Shown here: in pieces, positions 22,680-33,659 of the stretch
Position numbering within the stretch: position 1 is the stretch's first letter
Layout: each line of letters opens with the position of its first letter
Assembly (NCBI RefSeq): GCF_031143425.1
Contig: NC_090444.1
Coordinates: 1,353,776,323 to 1,353,840,322, forward strand
Length of the DNA: 64,000 nt
Source: Pleurodeles waltl
Lineage: Eukaryota > Chordata > Amphibia > Caudata > Salamandridae
Direction: 5' to 3'
The notes under the pieces: generated by a model
Database searches by the model: none
What the model was told of the DNA's origin: nothing
The model's input: only the letters and a program-made list of their open reading frames with translations
Program-made: the position numbers and the translations under genes

Positions 22680-23560
22680 TGTAGGAGGGTTTTCTGGTTT
22701 GTAGTTGGTACCTAAGGACCTTATACCAGGTCCAGTTATCCCTTATTAGTGAAATGCAGTCAATGTCTAGAAGCCAGGCTCTCTAGAGGTATCTAGGAGA
22801 CAAGCAAAGCTCATGCAATACCACCATAGTCACACAGTACTCACACACATGAAAGAAAATACTCAGTGTCACAAAGCTAAAGGTACTTTATTTTGGTGAC
22901 AGAAATGTCAAAAATACCATAGAGACTATACTCTCTTAGGAGGTAAGTAATACACAAGTTATCTACACTAGTATGCAAAAACAGTTAGAAAACAGTGCAA
23001 ATAGAGAAAATCTAAATAGTTAGAAATGGGCCTAGGAGGAACACAATCCATATACTAAGAAAGTGGAATGCAAATGTTGGTTTCCCACCTAGGCAAGTGT
23101 AGAGTGTAAAGGGGCGCTGGGAGTATTAGAAAACATAAAATGTAACTAATAGAACCTACCTCAGAGCCCAGGAAAGCAGGGGTAAATCACAAGAACTTTC
23201 CTAGAACTCACAAGAACACGAGAAAGAAGATTATGCAAGAATCAGAAAAGACTGCAAGACACCAACAGGGGATTCCAGCACCTGAAGACCTGTGGAAGAA
23301 GGGGACCAAGTCCAAGAAGCACAGAAGAGTCGAGTAGAGTGGTTACCCCCTTTATCATCCACTATGTGGTCCCTTCCCTGTGGGGAGGTAAACCACCCTG
23401 TTTGCTTATTTTTAGCTAGAGAACAGTGAAACTGTGAACTCTGAGATTCCCTATATTTAAAGATTGGAAAAAGTTCCAAAGTGGATAACTGCCCCTGGAT
23501 CCCTATCTTAAGCCAAGGATACTGTCTTAGTAATGGTAGAGCGGGGCAAAGGGTTTGACC
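22680..23560 (-). repeat. R2 3' LTR (partial)
   Basis: 22680-23330 is the reverse complement of the 3' portion of the LTR at 26098-29016, including the region around the AATAAA signal. The far boundary near 23560 is a guess. Confidence 0.6.
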
Positions 23561-23939
23561 TCATGGCTTTAAAAGAGGACAGTGCTACTGTGCTATGGGT
23601 TTAGAGGTAGTGCAGGAGTGCTGCACTAAATTTTCTCTGGGAGGACTGGAGGGCTGTCTCAAGTTTTCTAAGGCAGGGCAGGGATGCTTTTATGCCTTAG
23701 TTTTTTCACAGAGAGGTGCTTTTCCCTTTGGGAGTCCAGCTGTGGTAGCTTTTGACTCTCTTGATATAGGCACCACACTAGGAGGGGTGTCTCCCACCAC
23801 AGGAATGCCATCCTTTGTGGGAGGGTGGGTAGGGGATTCCTTTATACCCTTTTTACCTGTGGTTTGAGGAGGATCCTGAGGCTTCAGAGCTCCATTTCTT
23901 CTCTGCTTTTTAATCTCACTTGAGATTAAAGGAAGCAAT

Positions 23940-25685
23940 TTATTGGATGTACCCAGAATGGGTCAAAAACTCTATGTCAGCCCAACCTAAGGCCTCTAGG
24001 TCATTTCCTAAGAGACAGTCAACAGGTATGCTAGGTGACTCCACTGCCTGCTTAGGGCCAGTAACTCTACCCCAACTAAGTTGCACTACAGCTAAAGGGA
24101 GAGATGGAGTGGAGTTGTAGATATCAGTAACCTGGTACTTCTGTCTAAGGAGGTGTTGTGCAGGTGACACTAGGTTTTCAGTAACTAAAGTGATACTGGT
24201 CCCTGTGGCCCTGTCGGCCTGGGCCTCAACATCATTTATCTGAATTGCCTGCTTATACTTATCCATGTTCAGGGGACATGCAGCCAAAGTGGCAAGGCCA
24301 ATGCCACCAGGTGAGGCAGAAATTGTCTTAGGGGTTTCTACACCTACCCCAGTTTCTATTATGGACCCAAAAGTGAACCCAACTACACCTTTGCTTTGGC
24401 TATTGCCAGTAGTCCCACCACTACTACTACTACTACGAGGGGTACTAGAAGTAGATGTGGAGTTAGTAGTGGTGGTAGGCTCAGGAGCTTTACTTGGACA
24501 GGATTTGTCCCATGGCCTATGGCCTTTACCTCTGCACACATAGCACCAAGGCCTTTTACTGTGTGCAGAAGAAGAAGAGGAAAAGGTTTTATTCTCACCC
24601 TCAGAGGTGTTTTGTGGACCTGATGAGGTATCTTTACTTCTGTGTTTGTCCCCACCCTTGTCCAGAGACTTATCACCTTCTTTCTTCTTTTCCTTCTCAC
24701 TTTTCTCACTTCAGCTTTTCTGCTCACTCTTCTTCTGACCCATTTGTCTGCCTTGTTTCACAGTTCTTGGGAAGAGGTCAGATCTGAGTCTACCAAGTAC
24801 TGGTTATAAAAGTCAGACACACAGTTATTCAAAATATGCTCTATCAATAGAAGATTATATAAGCCCTCATAATCAGACACTTTGCTGCCATGTAATCAGC
24901 CTTTCAAAGCTTTGACAGAACAGTCCAACCACAGAATAGCAGCCCACTGTCTTTGAGGGACCCTCTGAGCTTTGCAGGCCCTCTCATATGCAGCAAACCA
25001 CTTGTAAATGTCACCCTCCACCTTGTATGGGGGAACAATTTTGTGCAGGTTCCTGGAATCAATAGAATCCTCCCTAACACTATACTTCCTGAAACTGCTT
25101 CTGCTGCCACCATGGGTGCTAACCCCAACCTCTGCTTTTCCCTTTCCACTGCCAAGGCCTCCCTATCTAGGGGTAGCTGTTGCTGCTGCAGCCTCAGCCT
25201 GGCCTCCTCCAGTCTCAGGTTCCTGGGCTCTCTATCTATGGAGTCATCTCCTGGAGTGTGCAATGGGATCCCTCATACACTGAGTTGATATGGCAATGGG
25301 CAGAGGTAGATCTTTCCCTAGCTTTTGTGACCCTAGTGACCTGACCTCTGGAGGTGGAGGGAGCCCTACCTGAGTGACTGCCTCTCCCACTACCAGCTGC
25401 ACTAGTGGGTCTGCTGGGTGTCAGATCTTTGGAAGAGCCCTGTCCTGAATCTGAAGGATGATTTTCTGATTCTATGGGATAAGAATCCCCCTCCACCTCC
25501 TCCTCCTCCTCCTGGCTACCAGTATGCTCCTGGTTATCTTGGAGAAGGTGGCTCAAAAGGAATTTCTTGTTGGGGTTCTTCCCCACATCTAGTTTCCTGT
25601 CTGTACAAAGCCCCTTCTATTCCCTGAAGGTCATGCCCTCATAGGCAGTACCCATGACCTTAGAGCTAGGACCAGCAGTAGGCAT
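23940..25685 (-). pseudogene. R2 gag-protease remnant
   Basis: The minus strand from an ATG at 25685 encodes a Gag-like protein: Ser-rich N-terminus (STSRGQVTR), a Gln/Glu-rich coiled segment (25240-25130), then the helical capsid part in shifted frames (VPPYKVEGDIYKWF-like). A CCHC knuckle (C-x2-C-x4-H-x4-C, ending GHRPWDKSCP) is at about 24540, followed by Ser/Thr linker and a retropepsin-like tail with VDCLLGNDLEAL (flap/ILG region) near 23980. Early stop after the first 22 codons and several frameshifts. Gag packages the element RNA and the protease matures it; here both are dead. Confidence 0.65.
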
Positions 25686-25855
25686 GATGTGTGTATTAGG
25701 GTGGCGTAGGGAGAACCTAACCTACCTAACCTCTAGTCTCTTGGAAGGAAAGTAAGAGGCTAGAAACCTGTACTAGGTATATTTGTATAGCGATAGGTAT
25801 AGAGTAGTCTTCACTGTGGAAAGCACCAGGTGACAGAGTGATAAGGCAATTGCTT

Positions 25856-25873
25856 ATCCCACCGCTGCCACCA
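25856..25873 (-). other. Primer binding site of R2 (tRNA-Leu type)
   Basis: Minus strand TGGTGGCAGCGGTGGGAT, one base after the LTR end. It complements the 3' end of vertebrate tRNA-Leu(AAG) with its CCA tail, from knowledge of that tRNA. Confidence 0.65.
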
Positions 25874-25874
25874 A

Positions 25875-26097
25875 TGTAGGTAACTGGCCTGGTTTGTACT
25901 GGGTACCTAAGGTACTTACACCTTACACCAGGTCCAGTTATCCCTTATTAGTGAAATGTAGGCAGTGTCTAGAAGCCAGGCTCTATAGGGGTAGCTGTAG
26001 CTGGCTTGGCAGCCAAGGCTTATCTAGGAGACATGCAAAGCTCATGCAACACCACCATAGTCACACAGTACTCGCACACATGAAAGAAAATACTGAG
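25875..26097 (-). repeat. R2 5' LTR, terminal fragment
   Basis: Direct repeat of 22680-22880 (ccaggtccagttatccctta, then ctaggagaca.gcaaagctcatgcaa). Cut at 26098 where an oppositely oriented LTR begins. Confidence 0.75.
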
Positions 26098-29016
26098 TGT
26101 AAGAAAGTACCATCTTGCCTGGCATGTTATCCCCATTTTTACTGAATGTATGTTTGTTTTTCCCTGTGTCACTGGGATCTTGGTGGCCAGGACCCCAGTG
26201 CTCATAAAGTGTGCCCTGCATGTGTTCCCTGTGTGGTGCCTAACTGTATCACTGAGGCTCTGCTAATCAGAACCTCAGTGTTTATGCTCGCTCTGCTTTT
26301 AAAATTGTCATTGCAACCTAGTGACTAATTTTTCCAATTCTTATTGGCACACTGGAACACCCTTATAATTCCCTAGTATTTGCTACCTAGGTACCCAGGG
26401 TATTGAGGTTCCAGGAGAGCCCTATGGGCTGCAGCATTTTGTTTGCCACCCATAGGGAGCTCAGACAATTCTTACACAGGACTGCCACTGCACCCTGAGT
26501 GAAATAACGTCCACGTTATTTCACAGCCATTTTTCACTGTACTTAAGTAGCTTATAAGTCCCCTATATGTCTAACCCTCACTTAGTGAAGGTTAGTTGCA
26601 AAGTTACTTAGTGTGAGGGCACCCTGGCACTAGCCAAGATGCCCCACATTGTTCAGTGCAATTTCCCCGGTCTTTGTGAGTGCGAGGACACCATTACAAT
26701 ACCTATATGTAGCGTCACAATGGTAACTGCGAACATGGCCATGTAACATGTCTAGGATCATGGAATTGTCCCCCCAAATACCATCTCCAGGGCTCCAGCA
26801 TGGATCCCAGGTACTGCCAAACTAGCTCTCTGGGGATTTCTCTGCAGCTACCACTGCTGCCACCCCTCAGGCAGGTTTCTGCCCTCCTGGGGTCTGGGCA
26901 GCCCAGTCCCAGGAAGGCAGAACAAAGGATTTCCTCTGAACAAGGGTGTTACACCCTCTCCCTTTGGAAATAGGTGTTAAGGGCCTGAGAGGAGTAGCCT
27001 CTCCTGGCTTCTGGGAATGCTTTGAGGGGCACAGATGGTGCCCTCCTTGCATAAACCAGTCTACACCAGTTCAGGGAGCCCCCAGCCCCTGCTCTGGTGT
27101 GTAACTAGACAAAGGCAAGGGGAGTGACCACTCCCCTGTCCATCACCACCCCAGGGGTGGTGCCCCAAGCTCCTCCAGTGTGCCCCAGACCTCTGCCATC
27201 TTGAATGCCGAGGTGTGAGGGCACAATGGAGACCTCTGAGTGGCCAGTGCCTGCAGGTGACATCGGAGACCCCTCCTGATAGGCTCTTACCGGGTTAGGT
27301 AGCCAATCTTCCTTTGAGGGCTATTTAGGGTCTCTCCTGTGGGTTCCTCTTCAGATAACAAATGCAAGAGCTCACCAGAGTTCCTCTGCACTTCTCTCTT
27401 AGACTTCTGCCAAGGATCGACCGCTGACTGCTCCAGGACGCCTGCAAAACCGCAACAAAGTAGCAAGAAGACTACCAGCAACATTGTAGCGCCTAATCCT
27501 GCCGGCTTTCTCGACAGTTTCCTGGTGGTGCGTGCTCTGAGGGCTGTCTTCCTTCACCCTGCACTGGAAGCTAAGAAGAAAATCTCCCGTGGGTCGACGG
27601 AATCTTCCACCTGCTACTGCATGCACCAAACTTCTGCATCACTGGTCCTCTGGGTCCTCTCTCATCTTGACGAGCCTGGTCCCTGGACCACAGGAGCTGG
27701 ATCCAAGTGACCCCAACAGTCCAGTGGTCCTTCTGTCCAAATTTGGTGGAGGTAAGTCCTTGCCTCCCCACGCCAGGCAGTAATCCTGTGTACTGCATGA
27801 TCTGCAGCTGCTAGGACTTCTGTGCACTTTTGCAAGACTTCCTTCATGCACAGCACAGCCCAGGTCCCCAGCACTCCATCCTGCATTGCCCAACTCACTG
27901 AGTATATCTCCGGCTTCATGGGACCCTCTTTTGTTGTGTTGAGATTACTGCTGTGCTCAGATTTCTTGAATGCCTGTTCAAGTGCTTCTGTGGGTGCTGC
28001 CTGCTTTTGCATGGCTCTTTCTGTTGCTGAGCGCCCCCACTGTCTCCTCCTCCAAGGGGCGACCTCCTGGTCCTTCCTGGGCCCTGGCAGCACCCATTAT
28101 CTTTAACCACAACTCTTGCAGCTAGCAAGGCTTGTTTGTAGTCTTTCTGCGTGGAAAGAACTCTACATCCTCCAGCACGCCGTGGGACATCTTCTGACCA
28201 AAGGAGAAGTTCCTGGCACCTTCCGTTGTTGCAGAATCTTTGGCTTCTTCCACCCAGAGGCAGCCCTTTTGCACTTTCAGCCGGGGTTTAGTGGGCTCCT
28301 GCCCCTCCTGGACACTTGCGTGACTCTTGGTCTTGGTCCCCTTCCTTTGCTGGTCCTCAGGTCCAGGAATCCATCTTCAGTGCTTTGCAGTCAGTTGTTG
28401 TCTTTGCAGAATCCCCTATCTCGACCTTACTGTCTTTCTGGTGTAGTAGGGTAACTTTACTCCTACTTTTCAGGGTCTTGGGGTGGGGTATCTTGGACAC
28501 CCTTGGTGTTTTCTTATACACCCAGCGACCCTCTACACACTACCCTAGGCATGGGGTCCATTCTTGGTTCACATTCCACTTTTGGAGTATGTGGTTTGTG
28601 TTGCCCCTAGGTGTTATTGTGTCCTCTTGCATTCTATTATGTTCCACAGTGTTTGCATGACTTTTCTAACTATTTACTTACCTGATTTTGGTTTGTGTGT
28701 ATATTCTGTGTATTTTACTTACCTCCTAAGGGAGTATATCCTCTGAGATACTTTTGGCATATTATCACTAAAATAAAGTACCTTTATTTTTAGTAACTCT
28801 GAGTATTGTGTTTCTTATGATATAGTGCTATATGATATAAGTGGTATAGTAGGAGCTTTGCATGTCTCCTAGTTCAGCCTAAGTTGCTCTGCTATAGCTA
28901 CCTCTATCAGCCTAAGCTGCTAGAACACTACTAATCTACTAATAAGGGATAACTGGACCTGGCACAAGGTGTAAGTACCATCAGGTACCTACTATCAGCC
29001 AGGCCAGCCTCCTACA
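26098..29016 (+). repeat. Solo-type LTR of the R2 family, plus orientation
   Basis: Starts TGTAAGAAAGTACC and ends GCCTCCTACA, 2919 bp, with AATAAA at 28772-28777 about 240 bases before the end. Related to the R2 LTRs in opposite orientation. Neither flank gives a matching target duplication (tgag / ccaa), so it is probably a recombination product rather than a clean solo LTR. ORFs inside are not convincing. Confidence 0.7.
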
Positions 29017-29512
29017 CCAATGCGGTATTGCACGCCGGTTCCGACCGCCATGACGGGATAAGTGGGTGGAATGAGCTCACTGCATGCAGGACAGGCAGCA
29101 GTCATTTTGCACTGCAACTGTGATGTATACATAACTTTATAGTGTCAATAGTCATTACCATCATGGACATGTGATGAGTTACGCCCTGGGACAGTGTAAA
29201 TTACAATCAGGCAGTATAAACTTGGAGAGTGCACAGATTCAGGAAAGGACATCATGACAGTATGGGAATAAACTTACATATTGATGGTGACTGTACACTA
29301 GCAGTGACAGACAAGCATCTCACTCATGTCATCCTTTGTAAATCCCAGATGTATGTGCAACTGACATGGGAATTACAACGGCTCAGCACATTGAAGTCTG
29401 CTTTGCATGCAACAAGTGGCAGCATATGTGATGTTGATTCTCCATTTGTGTCCCTGCAGTAGGATGCGTGAATGGTAATCGTTGGCATACTTGTGCTGTA
29501 TGTCATGTGTAG
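29017..29512. other. Element A transposase intron 1, surviving piece
   Basis: Contains a short GC-rich patch (gccggttccgaccgcc) like the internal promoter-proximal regions of B (33400-33575) and C (43740-43920), where gene 3 begins. No gene 3 exon 1 remains. Confidence 0.45.
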
Positions 29513-29684
29513 ATGCCGACCACTGTGGAGGGTGAGGCATACACCTGTGTACCGGCCCCTTGTTGACTTGGCAATGATGGAAGAACGCCACATCATCTCC
29601 CACTATCAACTGAACCGTGCTACAATCAGGGAGCTGTGTGCCCAGTTGGAGTCTGATCTGCTGCCAGCCATTCAACAACCAGCG
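29513..29684 (+). pseudogene. Element A transposase exon 2, N-terminal fragment
   Basis: After an acceptor tgtgtag (29512), the phase joins exon 1 (CG+A = Arg). Encodes RPLWRVRHTPVYRPLVDL, then MMEERHIISHYQLNRATIRELCAQLE, matching element C exon 2. At 29684 it runs abruptly into element B gene 1 sequence, so the catalytic core is lost. Confidence 0.7.
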
Positions 29685-31700
29685 CGGGAAGGTGAGGTCC
29701 ATAGCATCGAGGCACAACATTGCGGTCTAGAAGACTTGGGGAGGACCCCCACCAACACCCCCGACTACAACGACTAGGAGGAAAAGGTACTGGCCATCCT
29801 GCACCCTGAGGGCCTCACTGGACTCACTGGGGGAATGGACACGGGTAAGTCATCTACAATTACCCCATATCCACCACACCTGTAATGCATGCATCACCTC
29901 ACCCCTCCAACTACCACCTGGACCACACCCAACCCTAGCTCCAGTCACTACATCCAGTCACCTTGCATGCCCACAAACCCAACAACTGGCCCACATAACT
30001 TCCCCTGTGCACAGTCACCCACGCCTGCAAGGTTTCACAATGGCACTTCACCACCCACAATGCACCACCACATCCCATGTTAAATGCAATGGCAACCTCA
30101 GAAAAGGACCCTGCATGCCCCAACAGTGGAAAACCTGCACAAAATAGGCCTGACCTGTGCACCCTCATCCGATTTTTAAATGTAACTTACATGTCCATTC
30201 CCCCCCACAGGCACCAGCACCCATGCCACCCTGATGGAAAGGCCAAGGAGTGCCAGCAACCCACATGGAGACAGAAGCACCACACAGGACGTTGGAGAGG
30301 GAACTCTGGACAGTGGGGAATACACTGGTCCCTCAGACAGTCCTGGACTGTCACCATCCAGCAGCCCCACCCAGGACACCACTGACATCCCTACCACCCA
30401 GCCACCAACATCAGCACATGGCAAACGACCCCACACCAGTGTATCCATGCCACACTCTGGTGGAACACAAGTACGGAGGACACAATAGCCACCCACCAAC
30501 AGGCAGGATGAGGATGGCCCTAGTACAAGTGGTACCGCCAGACCTGTGCAGGGGACACAGGCATAGGGGGCTAGGGCCGGTGGGAGGGCATCATTGGCCC
30601 AAGGGGGAAGCCAAAGGATGGATGCTGCAGCCCAGGAGGTGATCTCTGAGGTCCTGGGAGCATACCACCATACACAAGACAGGATGGGCCAGATCGTGGC
30701 CAAATCAAATCAAATCAAATCAAATCAAATCATTAACATTTGTAAAGCGCTCTACTCACCCGTGCGGGTCTCAAGGCGCTAGGGGAACGAGGGGGTTACT
30801 GCTGCTCGAAAAGCCAGGTCTTTAGGAGTCTCCGGAAAGCGGAGTGGTCCTGGGTGGTCCTGAGGCTGGTGGGGAGGGAGTTCCAGGTCCTGGCCGCCAG
30901 GAAGGAGAAAGATCTCCCACCCGCCGTGGAGCGGCGGATGCGAGGGACTGAAGCGAGTGCGAGGCCAGAGGAACGGAGGAGGCGGGTGGGGACGTAGAAG
31001 CTGAGGCGTCGGTTGAGGTATTCCGGTCCCTTGTCGTGGAGGGCTTTGTGTGCGTGGGTGAGAAGTCGAAAGGTGATCCTTTTGCTGACTGGGAGCCAAT
31101 GCAGGTGTCTCAGGTGTGCGGAGATGTGGCTGTTGCGGGGTACGTCGAGGATGAGGCGGGCCGAGGCATTTTGAGCAGAGTCAAAGGCTGCAGATAGCCC
31201 AACATCAAGAGACCATGGAGCAGTGGAAACAGCTCAATGCCGCCATGGCCACTATTGCAGGGGTGCTGCAGCACCACTTCCCAACCCAGCCTGAGACCCC
31301 CACAAACCAGGAAGCTCCTACCACTGATCACGATACATCAACCAGCCATCAACATCAACAGCAGCAACTGGACTGGTGCCACTGTCTAAGGACACACAGG
31401 AGACCAGCACCCCTACCCCTACAGTCCAACCCCAGACACTCAAACGGTCCGTCAGACCCAGATATGGCACAGGTACACTTGCCAAGACCAAGGCACCGTC
31501 AAAGAAGTGACTCTGACACAGACTGTCTCCCAAGTGTGCCACTGTACCACCATCCTCACCGGCCAATAGCAACTCAACAACTAGCAAGGAACAGATGGAC
31601 ATATAACCACTGTCACCAATCGCTGAGACCATGTAGCCAGTATGGACATCCAATATCAGCCCACTCCCATCACTGTAAAGAGCACCAATGCATCCCTGAC
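29685..31700 (+). pseudogene. Element B gene 1 (Myb/SANT-like accessory), 5'-truncated and LINE-interrupted
   Basis: 29685-29845 matches the second half of element C gene 1 exon 1 (RSMVSRHN region to ILHPEGLTG), ending at a gtaagt donor. Exon 2 starts near 30211 and encodes the acidic/Pro-Ser region and the VISEVLGAYHHTQDRMGQIVA helix. A LINE fragment interrupts it at 30702-31174, and the homologous end continues to about 31700. Frame breaks throughout. The Myb domain itself is missing. Confidence 0.65.
30702..31174 (-). mobile_element. LINE 3' fragment (L2/CR1-like)
   Basis: Starts (AAATC)n then runs parallel to 49321-49793 with about 95 percent identity by eye; 5'-truncated at about 31174 inside gene 1 of element B. 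Confidence 0.85.
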
Positions 31701-31999
31701 ACCTAATAAAACACATGTACACCAATTTCAATGTCCCCTGTCATTATGTTGAATCAATTCGAAGTGTGAATGCATTTGCCAGTTAAATTAAAAATCAGAC
31801 CCTTATTGCAGGAATGGCACCCCACCCACAACATGGTGTGGAGTAAACAGAAATGTACTACAAGTTGGTAATCATGTCGCATGGCACTTGAAATTCATGT
31901 AACAGTATAAATGGCTACAGTCCCCACACCCCCATAGAGAATAAGTCAGACTGACATTATGCAGTACAGACAACATCATCAGTGAACAGAACCTCCTAG
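31701..31999. other. Spacer between convergent genes of element B
   Basis: Short stretch between the ends of gene 1 (+) and the transposase (-); nothing else visible. Confidence 0.4.
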
Positions 32000-33091
32000 T
32001 CACTGGAAGTATAGTTGGATCAGTTGGTTTCTGGAGTGTACATCTTCCCCCTCTTCATCATCACCGTCACTCTCATCCTCTCTCAGAGGAAGCTAGTCTG
32101 GATATACAGCACCCTCGTCTTCCAGTATGGAGATAGATTTCCTCACAGCCACGTTGTGCAGCATGCAGCAGGCCACCACTATTCTACACACCTTCTCAGA
32201 GCCATAGCACAGGGATCCCCCAGAGAGATGGAGTCAATGGAATCTAGCCTTCAGGAGACCTATAGTGTGCTCAATCACCCTCCTAGTACTTCCATGGGCC
32301 TCAGTGTAATTCCTCTCAGCATCTGTTCTAGGATTCCTTACTGGTGTCAGGAGCCAATGCATGTTGGGGTAGCCAGAATCACCTGAAAAAGTGGGCAAAA
32401 CATGATTGTAACTGTCAGCTATGTACAGAAAAAGTGTCAACACTCTCACCTATGATCCATCCTCTGTCCCCTTGTAGTTGTTCCATCACGTGTGGCACAC
32501 TGCTGTTTCTCAGCACAAATGAATCATGGACTGATCCAGGGAACATGGCATTCAAATGTGAGATGTACTGGTCTGCACTACACACCAATTGTATGTTCAT
32601 GGAGTGGAAGTTCTTCCTGTTTCTGTACACCTCTTCACTTACTCTTGGGGAATGAGAGCTATGTGGGTGCCATTGATGGCACCTATCACATGGGGAATGT
32701 TGGCACAGGCATAAAAGTCTGACTTGATGGCAGGTAGTTCAGCACTTTGGGGAAACTTCACATATGTCTGCAAGTGTTGTACAAATGCATCAAGGATTCT
32801 GGACAGGATAAGGCAAAACATTGGCTGTGAAACCCTGCACCCATGCCCATTGTCACCTGAAATGAGCCCATGGCCAGGAAATGGAGTACAGAAAGCACTT
32901 ACACTTCAGTAGGGATGGCATGCTGATTCTGATTAGCCGGTCTCCGTACTGGATCCAGTAATGCGCAAAGTTCATAGATAGTAGCACGGATGAGCCTGTA
33001 ATTGATAATGATGTGATGTTCCACCATGGTCTCCAAATCAACAAGTTGTCTGTACACAGATAGGGCCCTCCCTTGCCACATGGGTCTGTAC
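32000..33091 (-). pseudogene. Element B HARBI1-like transposase, main exon
   Basis: Begins after an acceptor CAACCTAG (minus, 33092), phase matching exon 1 at 36557-36475. Reading minus strand: VYRQLVDLETMVEHHIIINYRL, first catalytic Asp replaced by Asn (GAINGTHIAL), RNRKNFHSMNIQ, second Asp in PGSVHDSFV, GDSGYP, and the Glu motif RRVIEHTIGLLKARF, ending IQLYFQ then TGA at 32000. At least three frame changes. Nonfunctional. Confidence 0.75.
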
Positions 33092-33659
33092 CTAGGTTGA
33101 GTGAAGTGCACATGTGAGGGACACAAATTCATTTGCACAACATGTTGTGTATGAAAAACTGCTGTCAAACATGTAGGTTACACATAAGCATGGTAGGATG
33201 TTAAACTGGAGGAACATGTCTTAACTGATACATCTCGACTGTTGTGATGAGTAAATAGTCATTTGGTCATGCGTTTGAGGGCTGGGGCCCATAGGGCCTG
33301 CATGCGGCCCATGACCAAAAAATAACTGCGTAGTAGTTCGCAAAATGTCAGCCCCCTGTCAGCCCCGTCATCCAGATTTGTAGCAGTGGAAGTGACCTCA
33401 TACCGCTAACGTTTGTCGTAATGGCGTAAGTCCGTGTTCACCGCCGTGCACCCATTCATTGGTTAACATTGATGTCAATGGGGAATATGGGCCTATCATG
33501 ATCGCTGCCAGTGGTGACGGTGCACACCGCCGGTGGTGACAGTGCACACCGCCGTGGAGCGTACACCATTTTGTCACCCCAGGTTCACTTGTCTCCCGGA
33601 TTCCGTGCATGGAAGTACTTCACTGAGTGTGCTGCTGTGTCCTGACTCTGGTCCCTGAA
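33092..33659. other. Internal promoter-like region between transposase exon 2 and gene 3 of element B
   Basis: Within transposase intron 1. Contains CpG-rich repeats (gtgcacaccgccggtggtgac and its neighbour) just before the gene 3 ATG; position parallels 43740-43990 in element C. A promoter role is inference. Confidence 0.4.

Larger units (their letters stand above)
22680..26097 (-). mobile_element. Gypsy-like LTR element R2, internally deleted
   Basis: In reverse orientation: 5' LTR end (26097-25875), primer site (25873-25856), gag to protease (25685-23940), then an LTR end reaching 22680 (TGTAGGAGG on the plus strand, i.e. CCTCCTACA in element orientation). The 22680-22960 and 25875-26097 stretches are direct repeats. 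No reverse transcriptase or integrase remains. Confidence 0.7.

Noticed and set aside
27339..28660. Several ORFs of 75-140 codons on both strands in the 2.9-kb LTR
   Set aside because: Overlapping on both strands, no shared frame with related LTR copies, no domain.
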